Shown piece by piece: positions 1 to 10,418 of a DNA stretch of 64,000 bases. A model generated the notes under the pieces. It worked only from the letters and a program-made list of their open reading frames with translations. It made no database searches and was not told where the DNA came from. This DNA is from Oscillospiraceae bacterium (GTDB lineage: Bacteria > Bacillota > Clostridia > Oscillospirales > Acutalibacteraceae), in assembly GCA_015065845.1 (NCBI GenBank), contig SVPQ01000006.1:1-64000 (forward strand). The letters run 5' to 3'. Position numbers and translations under genes: made by a program. Numbering within the stretch: the first letter of the stretch is position 1; every line of letters begins with the position of its first letter.

Positions 1-3000
1 AAGACAAAAAGGCAACAAAACTTCCTGAAGAACAACTTGTTGATTCAGGTGAGTTGGTTTACTCAATGCCACTCCCTACACGAGAGGGTTATGTTTTTGC
101 AGGTTGGTATTATGACAGTGACCTTGCTCTTCTTGCGGGTACTGATGATGTAATTAAGAAAAATATTACACTTTATCCTAAAATGGTAAAGAGCACAGAC
201 CCTACTGCAAAAGAGGGGAGTCTTAACTATGTTTCTGCTCTGGATGCAGAAACATCACATAAAATTACGGTTAAAGCACCAACTCTTGAAGCAGTAAAAA
301 ATGGTCTTTTATTAACTCTGGTTTCAGATGGTAATGCTTCAGTTCCGTTTACTGTTGATGATAACGGTGATGGTACATATACAGTTTTACCAAATGGCGG
401 ATTAAAAGCGGGTAAAACTTATCAGCTTTCTGCTATTGACCGTGAACAGACTGTTTCACAAGATGGCATTATGCCTGCAGATGATGATTATGTGTTATTT
501 ATTTATGATGGCGAAGTTCAGAAGAAAGAAATTCGTTTTTATAATATTTTTACAACACGCGAAGAGGAAAGTAATCTTAAAATAGACGATGATGTTAAAT
601 TCATAAAAACAGATAAAATTTCTGGTTTTGATATGGAGGAAGCAACAGGTCTTTATACAATTTCACTTTCAAAAACTGATGGCAGTATCGCTATGAAAGA
701 TAATTCCGCTACAGGTGTATTTACATACAGCGGTAACGATATTTCAGTTGGCGATGTAATTGCTTTACATGATGGTAAAGTTGATACTGAAGAAAATACA
801 GTAGTTGACGGTGACGTTGCTTATGTAGAAATCACCTCAGTTGAGGGGAATAAGTATTTTTATAAATCTGCAAAAGCAGAAGATGTTGTTTTCTTACCTG
901 ATGTTTTACCAGTTCCGAAACACGCAGATAAAGATGACAGTGAAAATACATTAACATTAGATAACGATGTGCTTGATTTTACTTATTTTGAAAATCAAGA
1001 GGCTTTAAACGAAGATACAAAAACAAATGTCGGTGATTTTATTGCACTTTATGAGGGTGTTCTTGGTGAAACAGAAACTGCTGATTACTATGAAATTACC
1101 GATGTTAAAAAAGGTGCTGAAACTACAGTTGTTACAGTAAAACCTGTTACTGTAGATGAACTCAAAAACGCTCTTTCAACATACGAAACAAATGGTGTTG
1201 ATATGGTTCTTCCTGAAAAAGAGGTAGAAAAATTAGAAGAGCAGATTATTGAGCAGGCAGAAGACAGTGGCTTTGCAGAAAAATCTGCACAATATATTTT
1301 ACAGAACAAACTCGGTACAGATGAAGAAGTTGTTTTTGGTAAAAAATATCATTTAAGTCCTGACCAGATGCAGCTCTTTGGTATTGATGTTGAAGCGGGT
1401 AACCTTTCTTATATGGTAAGACTTGACCCGCCTGATATAAGAGCAGAAATAACTACAAAACTTAAAAAGGTAACCGAGTTAAATAAGGGTACCGGCTTAA
1501 GAGTTGCTTTCGGGGTTACAATTCCTGTAGGTATTGAGGTTGTTGAAAATGGTCACAGAGTTATAGAAAGTTTTTATCTTGACCTTTATGTAACTTTTGA
1601 ACAAGAAGTTAAATTCAACACAAGATTCTCTGCTGATGTTCAGTGGGATAACTGGGCATATATAATATGGTGGATTGATGAAGTAGTTATAAGTGCCGGA
1701 TTTGATATGGGTGTTTACACCGGTGTCGGTGCAGTTGCATCAGTTTATACAGAAAAATATCATCAGAAATCATATTTCTGGAATGAACTTGTTGAAAAGA
1801 AAGATGGCACATTCTCATCTGCAGGCAATATTGCAACCAAGCTTAATAATATGCTGAAAGACGGAAATGTTTCGTTCTTTAATGTTGATGAAGAAAATTC
1901 TCTTATAAATGAGTATTCAAAAATGCTCGAAAGAGAAATTGACTATGTTGATATCTTAGCAATACGTTTGTATCACAACAAAGGTTATATTGACCCTAAA
2001 ACACATATTGTAAACTATGTTTTAGATGTTGAACTTGTATTTGGTGCTAAACTCAATATAACAATGGGTGTTTCTTTTGAAGCATTAAATGTAAAGCAGT
2101 ACAACTTTACACTCAGAATGTTTGACAGAAAAGGCTCTGCAAGTGTTGTAGATAAGCAGACTCCGTACACGAACTTCAACTTCTTTATTATGGGTAACTT
2201 AGGACTTCGTGCGGGTATCAGGGTAACATTCTCAATAGGTCTTATAAGTGTTAAACTCGATAACCTTGGTGCTATGATAGAAGTCGGTGTTTACTTAGAC
2301 CTTTACGGATTCTTCTATTTCCACTACGATTGGAACGGTAAGACCAATAAACACAATGTTCAGTCTGGTGGTGCATTATACGCAGCAATAGGTCTTTATA
2401 TAGATTTAGACTTGTTTGGCGGTGTTCTGCTTGACCTGGCATCGTTCAGAGTTCACTTGTATGAGGGTGAACTGGAACTGTGGAATTCGGGTAATGCAGA
2501 GAATATAGTATCTGTGGTAAAACCAAAGGTTTCAGAAACTGTTTATAACTCAAAAACCATTAGTATAAATCCTAAATTCCTTAAAATGCGTAAGATGAAT
2601 GTGCTTACAGGTGAAACAGAAGATGTAAGAAAAGATTTAGCGGATTTTGATGTTTCTGTAACTAACCCTAAATTCTCTTACGATAAAAAGACTGGTTTGA
2701 TTTCAGTTAATCCTGAAGTTAATGATATTGAATTAAATACGCAAGTCAGATTTACATACACAGGTAAAACCGCTTCATTTACAAAAGCACCTTTGACAGT
2801 TATTCTTAATTTGAAGTGGAAAAAGACTGAACCGACAGTTCAGGTAGAATATTATGAACCATTCGTTGTAGCTATAAGAAATGGTCAGGCATTTGACATT
2901 CCTGACAGGGCTAGAACAAGATGGTTTGTGGAAGGTTCAAAGTTACCTGCACTTGAGTATTATAATGACAAAAAGCCAGGTTACGATTTTGTTGGTTGGC

Positions 3001-6000
3001 AAGTTGTTTGTGACGCTCTTCCTGAATATAACGGTAAAATGCTTGATGAAGTAAATTACCTTGAAGGCGTTGAAATGCCAAGCACACCAATCGGATTAAA
3101 ACCAATATACACTGAGAGATCAGACACACCTTATACAGTTACACATTTAATTCCTTCAATAGAAGACCCTTCAGTTTATGAGGTTTATAAAGAAGAAAAG
3201 AAAATAGGTACAACACGTGATAAAATCAGTTTCGGTGAAGTTATATACGAACATGGTATAAACCTTGATTTCCATAAATTCCCAACAAACTTCAGCGTAG
3301 AACTTCCTGACGGCAGAATTTATACCGATTACGGTACAAATATTTTAAGTGATGGAAGTACAAATCTCTGTATCTATTACACACGAGAAGAATACAGAGT
3401 AACATTCTACGCTAATAATCCTGATTATGAATATTTCGGAGAAGATGAAAAATCTGTAACCAAGCTTGTTCAATTCAAACAGGATTTGGAAGCACCTGAT
3501 TATGCGGAAACTGAAATTCCTGGTTACACATTCAAAGGCTGGTCATTAACACCGGATGGTTCTTCTGGTATTATTGAGTTACCTGAAGAAATGCCTGCAC
3601 TTAATAGTGATTCAATAGCATATTATGCAATCTGGGAAGCAGATGAAGTTGAATTTGAAGTTAATTACTTCATTCAGAATTCAGATGGTACATTCAGTGA
3701 CGAACCTTCACATACTGAAATTCATACTGCTCCTGCAGGTTCAATAATTAACTATAAAGTATTAGATCCACAGGATGATACTTTATTTATGAACACATGG
3801 TGTTCAAATTACTCTGCTGTCGCAGTTGTAAACGATGAGTTTATAAAATATGAGAAAAAACATATAGATGCAGTAGATTATATAAGTATTTCTGCATATT
3901 ATAAACGCGATTACAAACAAGTATGGTGGAATAACACTGAACTCGAATATCATTATGAAGGCGAAGAATTTACAATTCCGTCTGAAGCAGATAATGAAGA
4001 GTTCAGAAAAGCAGGTTATACAATAACTGGTTGGAAATCTGTAGGTTACACTGATGACAAGATTTATAAACCAGGCGAAAAATATGTGATGGGTGAATTA
4101 CCGCTTTACTTCAAAGCAGTTTATGAAGCAAATGATGATACACCTTATATTGTAAATCATATCCGTGAAGATGTAGACGGTAGCTTTACTTCTAGTGAAT
4201 GTGAAACAGAAACTGAAAAACTTACAGGTACTACTGATTCTAAAGTAAAACCTGAAGTAAAAACTTATAAAGGTTACACATCACCTGCAAAACAGGAAGT
4301 AACAATTGCCGGTGACGGTACAACAGTTGTAAATTATCATTATTACAGAAACGAACACTATATAAAATTTGAATTGGATGGCGGTATTCTTCGTGGTACT
4401 TACACACCAAGTTATAAATACGGTGTTCCGTTCTATGTGTTTGAATATGAAGATAGTTTCTCACTCACAAAGACAGGTTATGTTTTAAAAGGTTTCTACT
4501 TAAAAGGCGATGAAACAAAAACTTTAATAGATACTGATTATTATATTTCGGGTGATGAAATTTACTCAGATGAAGATATTGTTTTTGTTGCTCTCTGGGA
4601 AGCAAAATCATACAATTATAAAACTGAGTATTATCTTGAGCAATTAGATGGTACTTATGTACTCACTCAGACTGAAACAGGTAAATCACCATTCGGTTCA
4701 ACAGTAAATGCTGATGAAATTTCATTTACGGGCTTTACAGTCAATAAAAATGTAAGTGGCACTGTAAGTAGCGGTGTAATTACTGCTGATGACAATCTTA
4801 CATTAAAGATTTACTACACCAGAAATACTTACGATGCAAAATGGATGAGTTACGATGGCTCAACAGTTCTTGCTACTACAAAGGTAAAATTCGGTGATAC
4901 AATTAAAGCACCAACTACCTTTAACGCTGATAATACCCGCCCTGGTTATGCATTGACAGGTTGGCTTGATGTTGAATATGGTAAGATGTCAGCAGATGGT
5001 GCAACGCTCTATGCAAAAACAAGTGGTATCTGGACTGCGGCAAATTATACAGTAGCATTTAATGGCAATGGTGCAACAAGTGGTACAATGCAGAGTCTCT
5101 CACTTACTTACGGACAGAGCAAGACACTCACATCAAATGCATTTAAAAAGACTGGTTACGTTTTCAACGGTTGGAATACAAAAGCAGATGGTACAGGTAC
5201 AAAATATTCTGACCAGGAAACAGTTCTGAATCTTGCAACATCTGGTACAGTTACACTTTATGCGCAGTGGATTGCAGGTAACAGTACATCATATAAAGTA
5301 GAACATTACTTTGAAGATTTAACTGGTAAATTTGTTATTGATAGTTCAAAAACACAGAATTTTACAGGTGTTACAAATTCGACAGTAAATGCTTCTGCAA
5401 TAACAGTTGACGGATTTACATTTGACAGTAACAACGCTCTTAACGTCAAGTCTGCAACAGTAAATGCAAATGGCAGTACTGTATTGAAACTTTACTACAC
5501 AAGAAACAGTTATGACCTTGTATTCGATTTCAATAACTCAACTATTAAGACTATGGTTGATATAAAAGAAGTTGATGAAGAAACTGGTGAGGAATATGTT
5601 GTGGGTAGTGAAGTAGGTAACTTCTCATTCGAGAGGGTTACAGTTTCAGTAAAACACGGTCAGACAATAAGTGATGCAGTCAAGAATGTAGAAATTCCTG
5701 AAGCGGCTGGTTATACATTTGAAAAATGGACACTTGAAAACGCATCATACGATGACTCAATAACAATGCCAGTCGGCGGTTTAACTCTTAAAGCAGACTG
5801 GAAACCAATAGAAATTACAATTACATTCTATAGCGGTGATAAGTATAGCGGTTATAGTGGTGTAACAGGTACTACTGTAACAAAGACTTATAATTACGGC
5901 GAAGAAATAAGCTTACCAGAACTTGATTTTGCTTATGAAGACCGCGTAATTACAGGTTGGGTATTTAATGACTGCTCAGGTGGCCCTGGTCAGTATCCTA

Positions 6001-6365
6001 TTCATTATGAATGGCCATTGCAATTAGTATATGGCAGATATGAATCTGGTAGGGGATTCTTTGATGAAAACAAAACTTCATTAGAAATGTCACCATACTG
6101 GAGTAACAGTTACACAGAAATTACCTTCAATGGTAATGGTGGTACAGGTTCAATGGAAAAACAACTTATTGACCGTTATGCAGGTGGTATGCCAATATTC
6201 AAAAATAAATTTGTCCGTGACGGATATGAATTTATTGGATGGAATACTGCACAGGATGGTTCAGGCGAGATGTATGATATTGATGGTTATTACTATCCTG
6301 AAGATGTATATGGTAAGAGTGAAGTGATTCTTTACGCACAGTGGGCAAAAGTTTCTGCTGAATAA
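1..6365 (+). CDS. Giant cell-surface protein with InlB B-repeats (Listeria-Bacteroides/Flg_new type) and MucBP-like repeats; 5' truncated by window edge
   Basis: Frame of ORF 54..6365 stays open to base 3 (DKKATKLPEEQLVDSGELVYSMPLPTREGYVFAGWYYD), so the TTG at 54 is not the real start. Many 'GYxFxGWxxxxDGSGxxY...LYAQW' repeats and 'YxVEHYxExxxGxF' repeats. No LPXTG at C-terminus. Confidence 0.85.
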   Translation, partial: DKKATKLPEEQLVDSGELVYSMPLPTREGYVFAGWYYDSDLALLAGTDDVIKKNITLYPKMVKSTDPTAKEGSLNYVSALDAETSHKITVKAPTLEAVKNGLLLTLVSDGNASVPFTVDDNGDGTYTVLPNGGLKAGKTYQLSAIDREQTVSQDGIMPADDDYVLFIYDGEVQKKEIRFYNIFTTREEESNLKIDDDVKFIKTDKISGFDMEEATGLYTISLSKTDGSIAMKDNSATGVFTYSGNDISVGDVIALHDGKVDTEENTVVDGDVAYVEITSVEGNKYFYKSAKAEDVVFLPDVLPVPKHADKDDSENTLTLDNDVLDFTYFENQEALNEDTKTNVGDFIALYEGVLGETETADYYEITDVKKGAETTVVTVKPVTVDELKNALSTYETNGVDMVLPEKEVEKLEEQIIEQAEDSGFAEKSAQYILQNKLGTDEEVVFGKKYHLSPDQMQLFGIDVEAGNLSYMVRLDPPDIRAEITTKLKKVTELNKGTGLRVAFGVTIPVGIEVVENGHRVIESFYLDLYVTFEQEVKFNTRFSADVQWDNWAYIIWWIDEVVISAGFDMGVYTGVGAVASVYTEKYHQKSYFWNELVEKKDGTFSSAGNIATKLNNMLKDGNVSFFNVDEENSLINEYSKMLEREIDYVDILAIRLYHNKGYIDPKTHIVNYVLDVELVFGAKLNITMGVSFEALNVKQYNFTLRMFDRKGSASVVDKQTPYTNFNFFIMGNLGLRAGIRVTFSIGLISVKLDNLGAMIEVGVYLDLYGFFYFHYDWNGKTNKHNVQSGGALYAAIGLYIDLDLFGGVLLDLASFRVHLYEGELELWNSGNAENIVSVVKPKVSETVYNSKTISINPKFLKMRKMNVLTGETEDVRKDLADFDVSVTNPKFSYDKKTGLISVNPEVNDIELNTQVRFTYTGKTASFTKAPLTVILNLKWKKTEPTVQVEYYEPFVVAIRNGQAFDIPDRARTRWFVEGSKLPALEYYNDKKPGYDFVGWQVVCDALPEYNGKMLDEVNYLEGVEMPSTPIGLKPIYTERSDTPYTVTHLIPSIEDPSVYEVYKEEKKIGTTRDKISFGEVIYEHGINLDFHKFPTNFSVELPDGRIYTDYGTNILSDGSTNLCIYYTREEYRVTFYANNPDYEYFGEDEKSVTKLVQFKQDLEAPDYAETEIPGYTFKGWSLTPDGSSGIIELPEEMPALNSDSIAYYAIWEADEVEFEVNYFIQNSDGTFSDEPSHTEIHTAPAGSIINYKVLDPQDDTLFMNTWCSNYSAVAVVNDEFIKYEKKHIDAVDYISISAYYKRDYKQVWWNNTELEYHYEGEEFTIPSEADNEEFRKAGYTITGWKSVGYTDDKIYKPGEKYVMGELPLYFKAVYEANDDTPYIVNHIREDVDGSFTSSECETETEKLTGTTDSKVKPEVKTYKGYTSPAKQEVTIAGDGTTVVNYHYYRNEHYIKFELDGGILRGTYTPSYKYGVPFYVFEYEDSFSLTKTGYVLKGFYLKGDETKTLIDTDYYISGDEIYSDEDIVFVALWEAKSYNYKTEYYLEQLDGTYVLTQTETGKSPFGSTVNADEISFTGFTVNKNVSGTVSSGVITADDNLTLKIYYTRNTYDAKWMSYDGSTVLATTKVKFGDTIKAPTTFNADNTRPGYALTGWLDVEYGKMSADGATLYAKTSGIWTAANYTVAFNGNGATSGTMQSLSLTYGQSKTLTSNAFKKTGYVFNGWNTKADGTGTKYSDQETVLNLATSGTVTLYAQWIAGNSTSYKVEHYFEDLTGKFVIDSSKTQNFTGVTNSTVNASAITVDGFTFDSNNALNVKSATVNANGSTVLKLYYTRNSYDLVFDFNNSTIKTMVDIKEVDEETGEEYVVGSEVGNFSFERVTVSVKHGQTISDAVKNVEIPEAAGYTFEKWTLENASYDDSITMPVGGLTLKADWKPIEITITFYSGDKYSGYSGVTGTTVTKTYNYGEEISLPELDFAYEDRVITGWVFNDCSGGPGQYPIHYEWPLQLVYGRYESGRGFFDENKTSLEMSPYWSNSYTEITFNGNGGTGSMEKQLIDRYAGGMPIFKNKFVRDGYEFIGWNTAQDGSGEMYDIDGYYYPEDVYGKSEVILYAQWAKVSAE
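2840..6355 (+). repeat. Protein-coding InlB B-repeat / MucBP-like repeat region
   Basis: Recurrent TxTFYxN...GYTFxGW...LYAQW and YKVEHYxE..G.F...YYTRN motifs in the translation. Confidence 0.8.
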
Positions 6366-6371
6366 AACAAT

Positions 6372-6414
6372 TTCAGCCCATACAAGTTACTGACTTGTAT
6401 GGGATGTTTTTTAA
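6372..6414. terminator. Hairpin terminator between convergent genes
   Basis: CCCATACAAGTTACTGACTTGTATGGG followed by ATGTTTTTT. Confidence 0.75.
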
Positions 6415-7397
6415 TAATGCAACATTTTATAAAAGTAAGGGTAAGCACTGAAAAACTGATTTAATGTTGTTTTTGTAGATGAACCGGGGTCATTTATATA
6501 GAATGATGATGTTGTAAGTGTGTTTGTTGCTTTAACACCGGTTACAACAACATAGTGTTGACCTCCGTTTGATTTTTTAGCACCAACAATAACAGGTTTT
6601 CCTTGTTCTAAAAGATTATAAATTTTTGTAAGGTAACCACTTTGTGATGTTATCTGTGTGTAATTTGTCGGCCAATAAACCGCACCACCCGAAGTGTATG
6701 AAAGTTTTTTCATCATATTATGCGGGTAGATTGTAGTATTTGTTCTCTTGCTTTCAAGCATTGCAATTGCAGTTGTTGCACAACCGATTTTACCTATTGT
6801 CTGCCCTGATGAACCAATAATTACATTTGCCCAACGAGAGTCCGTCTGTTTAAAATTCGGTACACCTGAAAGTTTTATCGCTTTATAACTTGTATTTGTA
6901 TTATTCTGAGTTGCTGTTGTTAAATAAGCACTGCTTACAAACCCGGTTTTATTACCGTTATAAAGAATTTTGGACCAACCATTTGAGGTTGAAATTACAG
7001 GCACTTTTGTACCACTGCTGAGCCTTGTAAGAACAGTACCACTTGTAGAAGCCGTGCTTCTTACATTAAGATTACCACTAGTTGTTTTTACTGTTTTAAC
7101 ATTTTTGGAAGTAACTGTAATATAATCTGCACTACAGTAACCATAACCTGAAGCACTGTATCTTACATACCAGAAATTACCACTTTTATTTATAAGTGTA
7201 ACTTGTGAATTTCTCTTTAAAGTAGTAATTACAGTTGAAGATGTTGAAGCACTTTTTCGTACATTAAGTGAGGTACTGGCTGTTGTTACTTTACCCGCAC
7301 CATAAACAGTGCTACTTGCTTCTGTGGTTAAATTAAAATTTGAAAATAAAGTAAAAGATAAAATCAGTGCTAAAATTAAACTGCACGTTCGTTTCAT
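6411..7397 (-). CDS. Secreted SH3-domain protein with C39-like peptidase domain
   Basis: Start moved to MKRTCSLILALILSFTLFSNFNLTTEA (signal peptide, AGGTG RBS upstream); two SH3_3-type repeats (LNVRSTASTSGTVLTRL); papain-like GVPNFKQTDSRWANVIIG...IGKIGCATTAIAML...GQHYVVVTG. Confidence 0.85.
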   Translation of the reverse strand: MKRTCSLILALILSFTLFSNFNLTTEASSTVYGAGKVTTASTSLNVRKSASTSSTVITTLKRNSQVTLINKSGNFWYVRYSASGYGYCSADYITVTSKNVKTVKTTSGNLNVRSTASTSGTVLTRLSSGTKVPVISTSNGWSKILYNGNKTGFVSSAYLTTATQNNTNTSYKAIKLSGVPNFKQTDSRWANVIIGSSGQTIGKIGCATTAIAMLESKRTNTTIYPHNMMKKLSYTSGGAVYWPTNYTQITSQSGYLTKIYNLLEQGKPVIVGAKKSNGGQHYVVVTGVKATNTLTTSSFYINDPGSSTKTTLNQFFSAYPYFYKMLHY

Positions 7398-7502
7398 AAA
7401 AATACACCTCGTATTTACTATTTTTTGCATTTGCTTTTGACAAATGTCTTTCTAATAGTAACATACGGGGTGTTTAATTTCATTACACAAATATTGGAAG
7501 TA

Positions 7503-7537
7503 GGTGTCAGGTGTTAGATGTTAGATGTTAGATGTTT
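7503..7537. repeat. Intergenic heptanucleotide repeat (GGTGTTA/GATGTTA)
   Basis: ggtgtca ggtgtta gatgtta gatgtta gatgttt. Confidence 0.85.
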
Positions 7538-8508
7538 TCATTCTTTTTACTTAATTCAATAAATTCGCCGGCGATGAATTTTAAATCGTCAAATGATTCA
7601 ATTGAACTCATTTTTGCACGGTATTCTGCCGCACCGCGTAACCCTTTTGTGTACCAGGCGGCGTGTTTTCGTGCTTCTCTTATACCAATTCTTTCGCCCT
7701 TATACTCACAAAGTTTCTCAATGTGTTTAAGCATTATTAACATTCTTTCAATAACCGGTGGTTCTGGTAAAAATCTTTCGTGTTCTAAGTAAGCATTTAT
7801 CTGCTTGAATACCCATGGTCTACCTAAAGCACCGCGACCAACCATAACTAAATCGCAACCGGTTTCTTCAAGCATTTTTGCAGCACTCTTGCCGTCAGTA
7901 ATATCGCCGTTACCAATGACAGGCACTTTTACAGCTCTTTTTACATCTCTTATAATGTCAATATTAACAGGGGGGGAGTACATCTGCACCTTTGTTCTGC
8001 CGTGAACTGTAATAGCACTTGCACCCGCACTTTCACATCTTTTTGCAAGTTCTACTGCGTTTATTGTATTGTCATCCCAACCAGAACGCATTTTTACTGT
8101 TACAGGTACAGTAGAAACCTTAACAACTTCTTTTACTATTTTTTCTGCAAGTTCAGGGCTTTTCATAAGTAGTGCACCGCCACCGGATGCCGCAACCTTT
8201 GGAGCAGGGCAACCCATATTTATATCAATAAACTGTGGCGAGAATTCCAATGCTTTCTCTGTTGCAATTGCCATTGTTTTCGGGTCATTACCAAAAATCT
8301 GTGCACCACAAGGGCGTTCAGGTTCAGTAATAGTAAGTAACTCTTTACTCTTTTTATCGTCAAGGCTTAACCCCTTGGCACTCACCATTTCTGTAACAGA
8401 ATAACAAGCGCCATAATTTACACATAATTCACGAAAAGCTCTGTCTGCAACACCCGCCATAGGTGCTAAGGCAACTTTTCCGTTACAATTCAAAAAATCA
8501 AAACTCAT
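7528..8508 (-). CDS. dusB: tRNA-dihydrouridine synthase (DusB family)
   Basis: VALAPMAGVADRAFRELC, DINMGCPAPKVAASGGGALLM, PVTVKMRSGWDD, TVHGRTK, GNGDI, MVGRGALGRPW. Start likely at MSFDFLNCNGK (AAAGAGGT RBS). Confidence 0.93.
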   Translation of the reverse strand: MSFDFLNCNGKVALAPMAGVADRAFRELCVNYGACYSVTEMVSAKGLSLDDKKSKELLTITEPERPCGAQIFGNDPKTMAIATEKALEFSPQFIDINMGCPAPKVAASGGGALLMKSPELAEKIVKEVVKVSTVPVTVKMRSGWDDNTINAVELAKRCESAGASAITVHGRTKVQMYSPPVNIDIIRDVKRAVKVPVIGNGDITDGKSAAKMLEETGCDLVMVGRGALGRPWVFKQINAYLEHERFLPEPPVIERMLIMLKHIEKLCEYKGERIGIREARKHAAWYTKGLRGAAEYRAKMSSIESFDDLKFIAGEFIELSKKNENI

Positions 8509-8549
8509 ATTTTTACCTCTTTCGTATGTGGGTAGTATAGCATAAATCA

Positions 8550-8833
8550 GTTGCAAGTTGCAAGTGTGTTATAGAGTGGTTAGTTGTCAGTGTGTCAGTT
8601 GCTAGTTGCTAGTGTGGCTAGTTGGCTAGTATGGCTAGTTGTTAGGTGTTAGAAAATAGGAACTAGGAATTAGTAATTAGTAAAAACAAACTATATTCTC
8701 TCATCAATTAAATTCTGAATGAAGAATGTAGTTATTTTTATAATATTATAATTGCGTCGCAGACCCGAAATTTTCAATTTTCAATTTTTAACTTTTAATT
8801 CTTACCGCTTAATTCTTAATTCTCTCAACAATT
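8550..8833. repeat. Composite heptad/palindrome intergenic element (degenerate copy)
   Basis: Left arm ...gttgcta gttgcta...gttgtta ggtgtta gaaaata ggaacta ggaatta gtaatta; weak core about 8689-8735; right arm CCGAAA(TTTTCAA)n/(TTCTTAA)n. Confidence 0.75.
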
Positions 8834-8901
8834 CTCTTGAATAAAATCACAAATTGTTTTATAATAAGTAATGTATATTGAAAATTACGGGGGGTGCTTT
8901 T

Positions 8902-9405
8902 ATGCTTTGTCAGAATTGTCAGAAAAATGAAGCTAATATGCACATGAAAAGAATAATAAACGGTAGTGCAACTGAAGTGCATCTTTGCTCTGATTGTGCC
9001 CGTTCACTTGGATATGGTGATAGTTTTGGCAGTTTCGGTCTTGGTTTCAGTGACCTTTTCAGTGATTTACTTGGCAGAAGTGAAAAAACTCTTTCAGGTA
9101 GCAGTACTTTAAGATGTTCACTCTGCGGAAAAAGTTTCTCAGATATAGCAGAAAGTGGCAGAGTAGGTTGTGCTGAATGTTATGTTACATTCTACGACAA
9201 ACTTTTACCAACATTAAGAAAAATTCACGGTAAAACTACACATCAGGGTAAAACACCTGAGAATTTTACAGAATCAGTTGTCTCCCCAAAGATTGATGTT
9301 AATGACTTGAAAGAGCAATTGAAACTCGCTATTGAACGCGAAGACTTTGAGTTGGCGGCACAATTGCGTGATGAAATTAATGCTTTACTCGGGGGTGCAA
9401 AATAA
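8902..9405 (+). CDS. mcsA: McsA-like UvrB/UvrC motif protein, activator of the protein arginine kinase
   Basis: MLCQNCQKNEANMHMKRI and CSLCGKSF..GCAECY zinc motifs; C-terminal UVR motif LKLAIEREDFELAAQLRDEI; GGGGGGTG RBS; overlaps mcsB. Confidence 0.92.
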   Translation: MLCQNCQKNEANMHMKRIINGSATEVHLCSDCARSLGYGDSFGSFGLGFSDLFSDLLGRSEKTLSGSSTLRCSLCGKSFSDIAESGRVGCAECYVTFYDKLLPTLRKIHGKTTHQGKTPENFTESVVSPKIDVNDLKEQLKLAIEREDFELAAQLRDEINALLGGAK

Positions 9406-10415
9406 TGGGTGCTAAATGGTATCTGGGTACAGGTGCACAAAATGATGTTATAATAAGCACAAGTGTGCATCTTGTAAGAAATTTAAGAGAATTTCCATTT
9501 CCGCAAATGCTCTCTTTACAAGATAAATTAAAAGTTAATTCAATTATTAAAGATGCCGCTTCATCTCTCGGAGATTATAACTTTAATTATCTCGAAATGA
9601 AAATGCTTTCTCAGTATGAAGTTGTGTCCCTTGCGGAAAGACACCTTATAAGTCCTGAGTTTGCGTCATCACGAGATGGCAGAGCACTTTTGATTACAGA
9701 TGATGAAGCAGTAAGCGTTATGCTCAATGAAGAAGACCACATTCGTTTTCAGGTTATGTATGCCGCATTTTCACTTGATGAAGCGTACAGAACTGCAAAT
9801 GAAATTGATAACGCTCTTTCACAAAAACTTAATTTTGCATTTGATGAAAGAATAGGTTATTTAACACAGGATCCGACCATTATAGGTACAGGTATGAAAG
9901 CATCTGTTGTGCTTCATTTACCAGGTCTTGCAAGTCTTATGCAGATTCCGAAACTTATTTCAACTGTTCAGAAACTTGGTCTTACTCTTCGTGGTTCTTA
10001 TGGCGAAGGTGCTGCCGCTAAAGGTGATTTGTTCAGATTAAGCAACAGTATCACTTTAGGCATTTCTGAAAAAGCGGCAATAGAAAATTTAAAATCTATT
10101 GCTTTACAGATTGCGGCACAAGAAAGAAGTGCACGAGAAGAAATTTTAAAATCAAATGCAACTGAAGATAAAATTTTCAGAGCGTACGGTATTTTAAAAT
10201 ATGCAAGACTTATTGATACAGATGAACTTATGGAGCTTATGTCGTTGGTGCGTCTTGGTGCAGTCAAAGGTCTTATAAATATAGATACTGCAAAAATTGA
10301 AGGTATGATGATAAATATGCAACCTGCGACAATCTCGCTTTCGGTTGATAGACCTTTAGACAGAAACGGCAGAGATGTGTTGAGAGCAAAACGAGTTCGG
10401 GAGTTATTAGGATAA
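9405..10415 (+). CDS. mcsB: Protein arginine kinase McsB
   Basis: ATP:guanido phosphotransferase features: STSVHLVRNLREFPFP, LNEEDHIRFQ, GYLTQDPTIIGTGMKASVVLHLP; TAATG overlap with mcsA. Confidence 0.93.
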   Translation: MGAKWYLGTGAQNDVIISTSVHLVRNLREFPFPQMLSLQDKLKVNSIIKDAASSLGDYNFNYLEMKMLSQYEVVSLAERHLISPEFASSRDGRALLITDDEAVSVMLNEEDHIRFQVMYAAFSLDEAYRTANEIDNALSQKLNFAFDERIGYLTQDPTIIGTGMKASVVLHLPGLASLMQIPKLISTVQKLGLTLRGSYGEGAAAKGDLFRLSNSITLGISEKAAIENLKSIALQIAAQERSAREEILKSNATEDKIFRAYGILKYARLIDTDELMELMSLVRLGAVKGLINIDTAKIEGMMINMQPATISLSVDRPLDRNGRDVLRAKRVRELLG

Positions 10416-10418
10416 TTT

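Noticed and set aside
1088-4464. Minus-strand ORFs inside the first surface protein (1088-1309, 2911-3129, 4240-4464)
   Set aside because: Antisense to a well-supported repetitive CDS, no supporting signals.
7532-8404. Plus-strand ORFs 7532-7792, 7805-8005, 8069-8404 opposite dusB
   Set aside because: dusB on the minus strand carries all conserved motifs; these are shadows.
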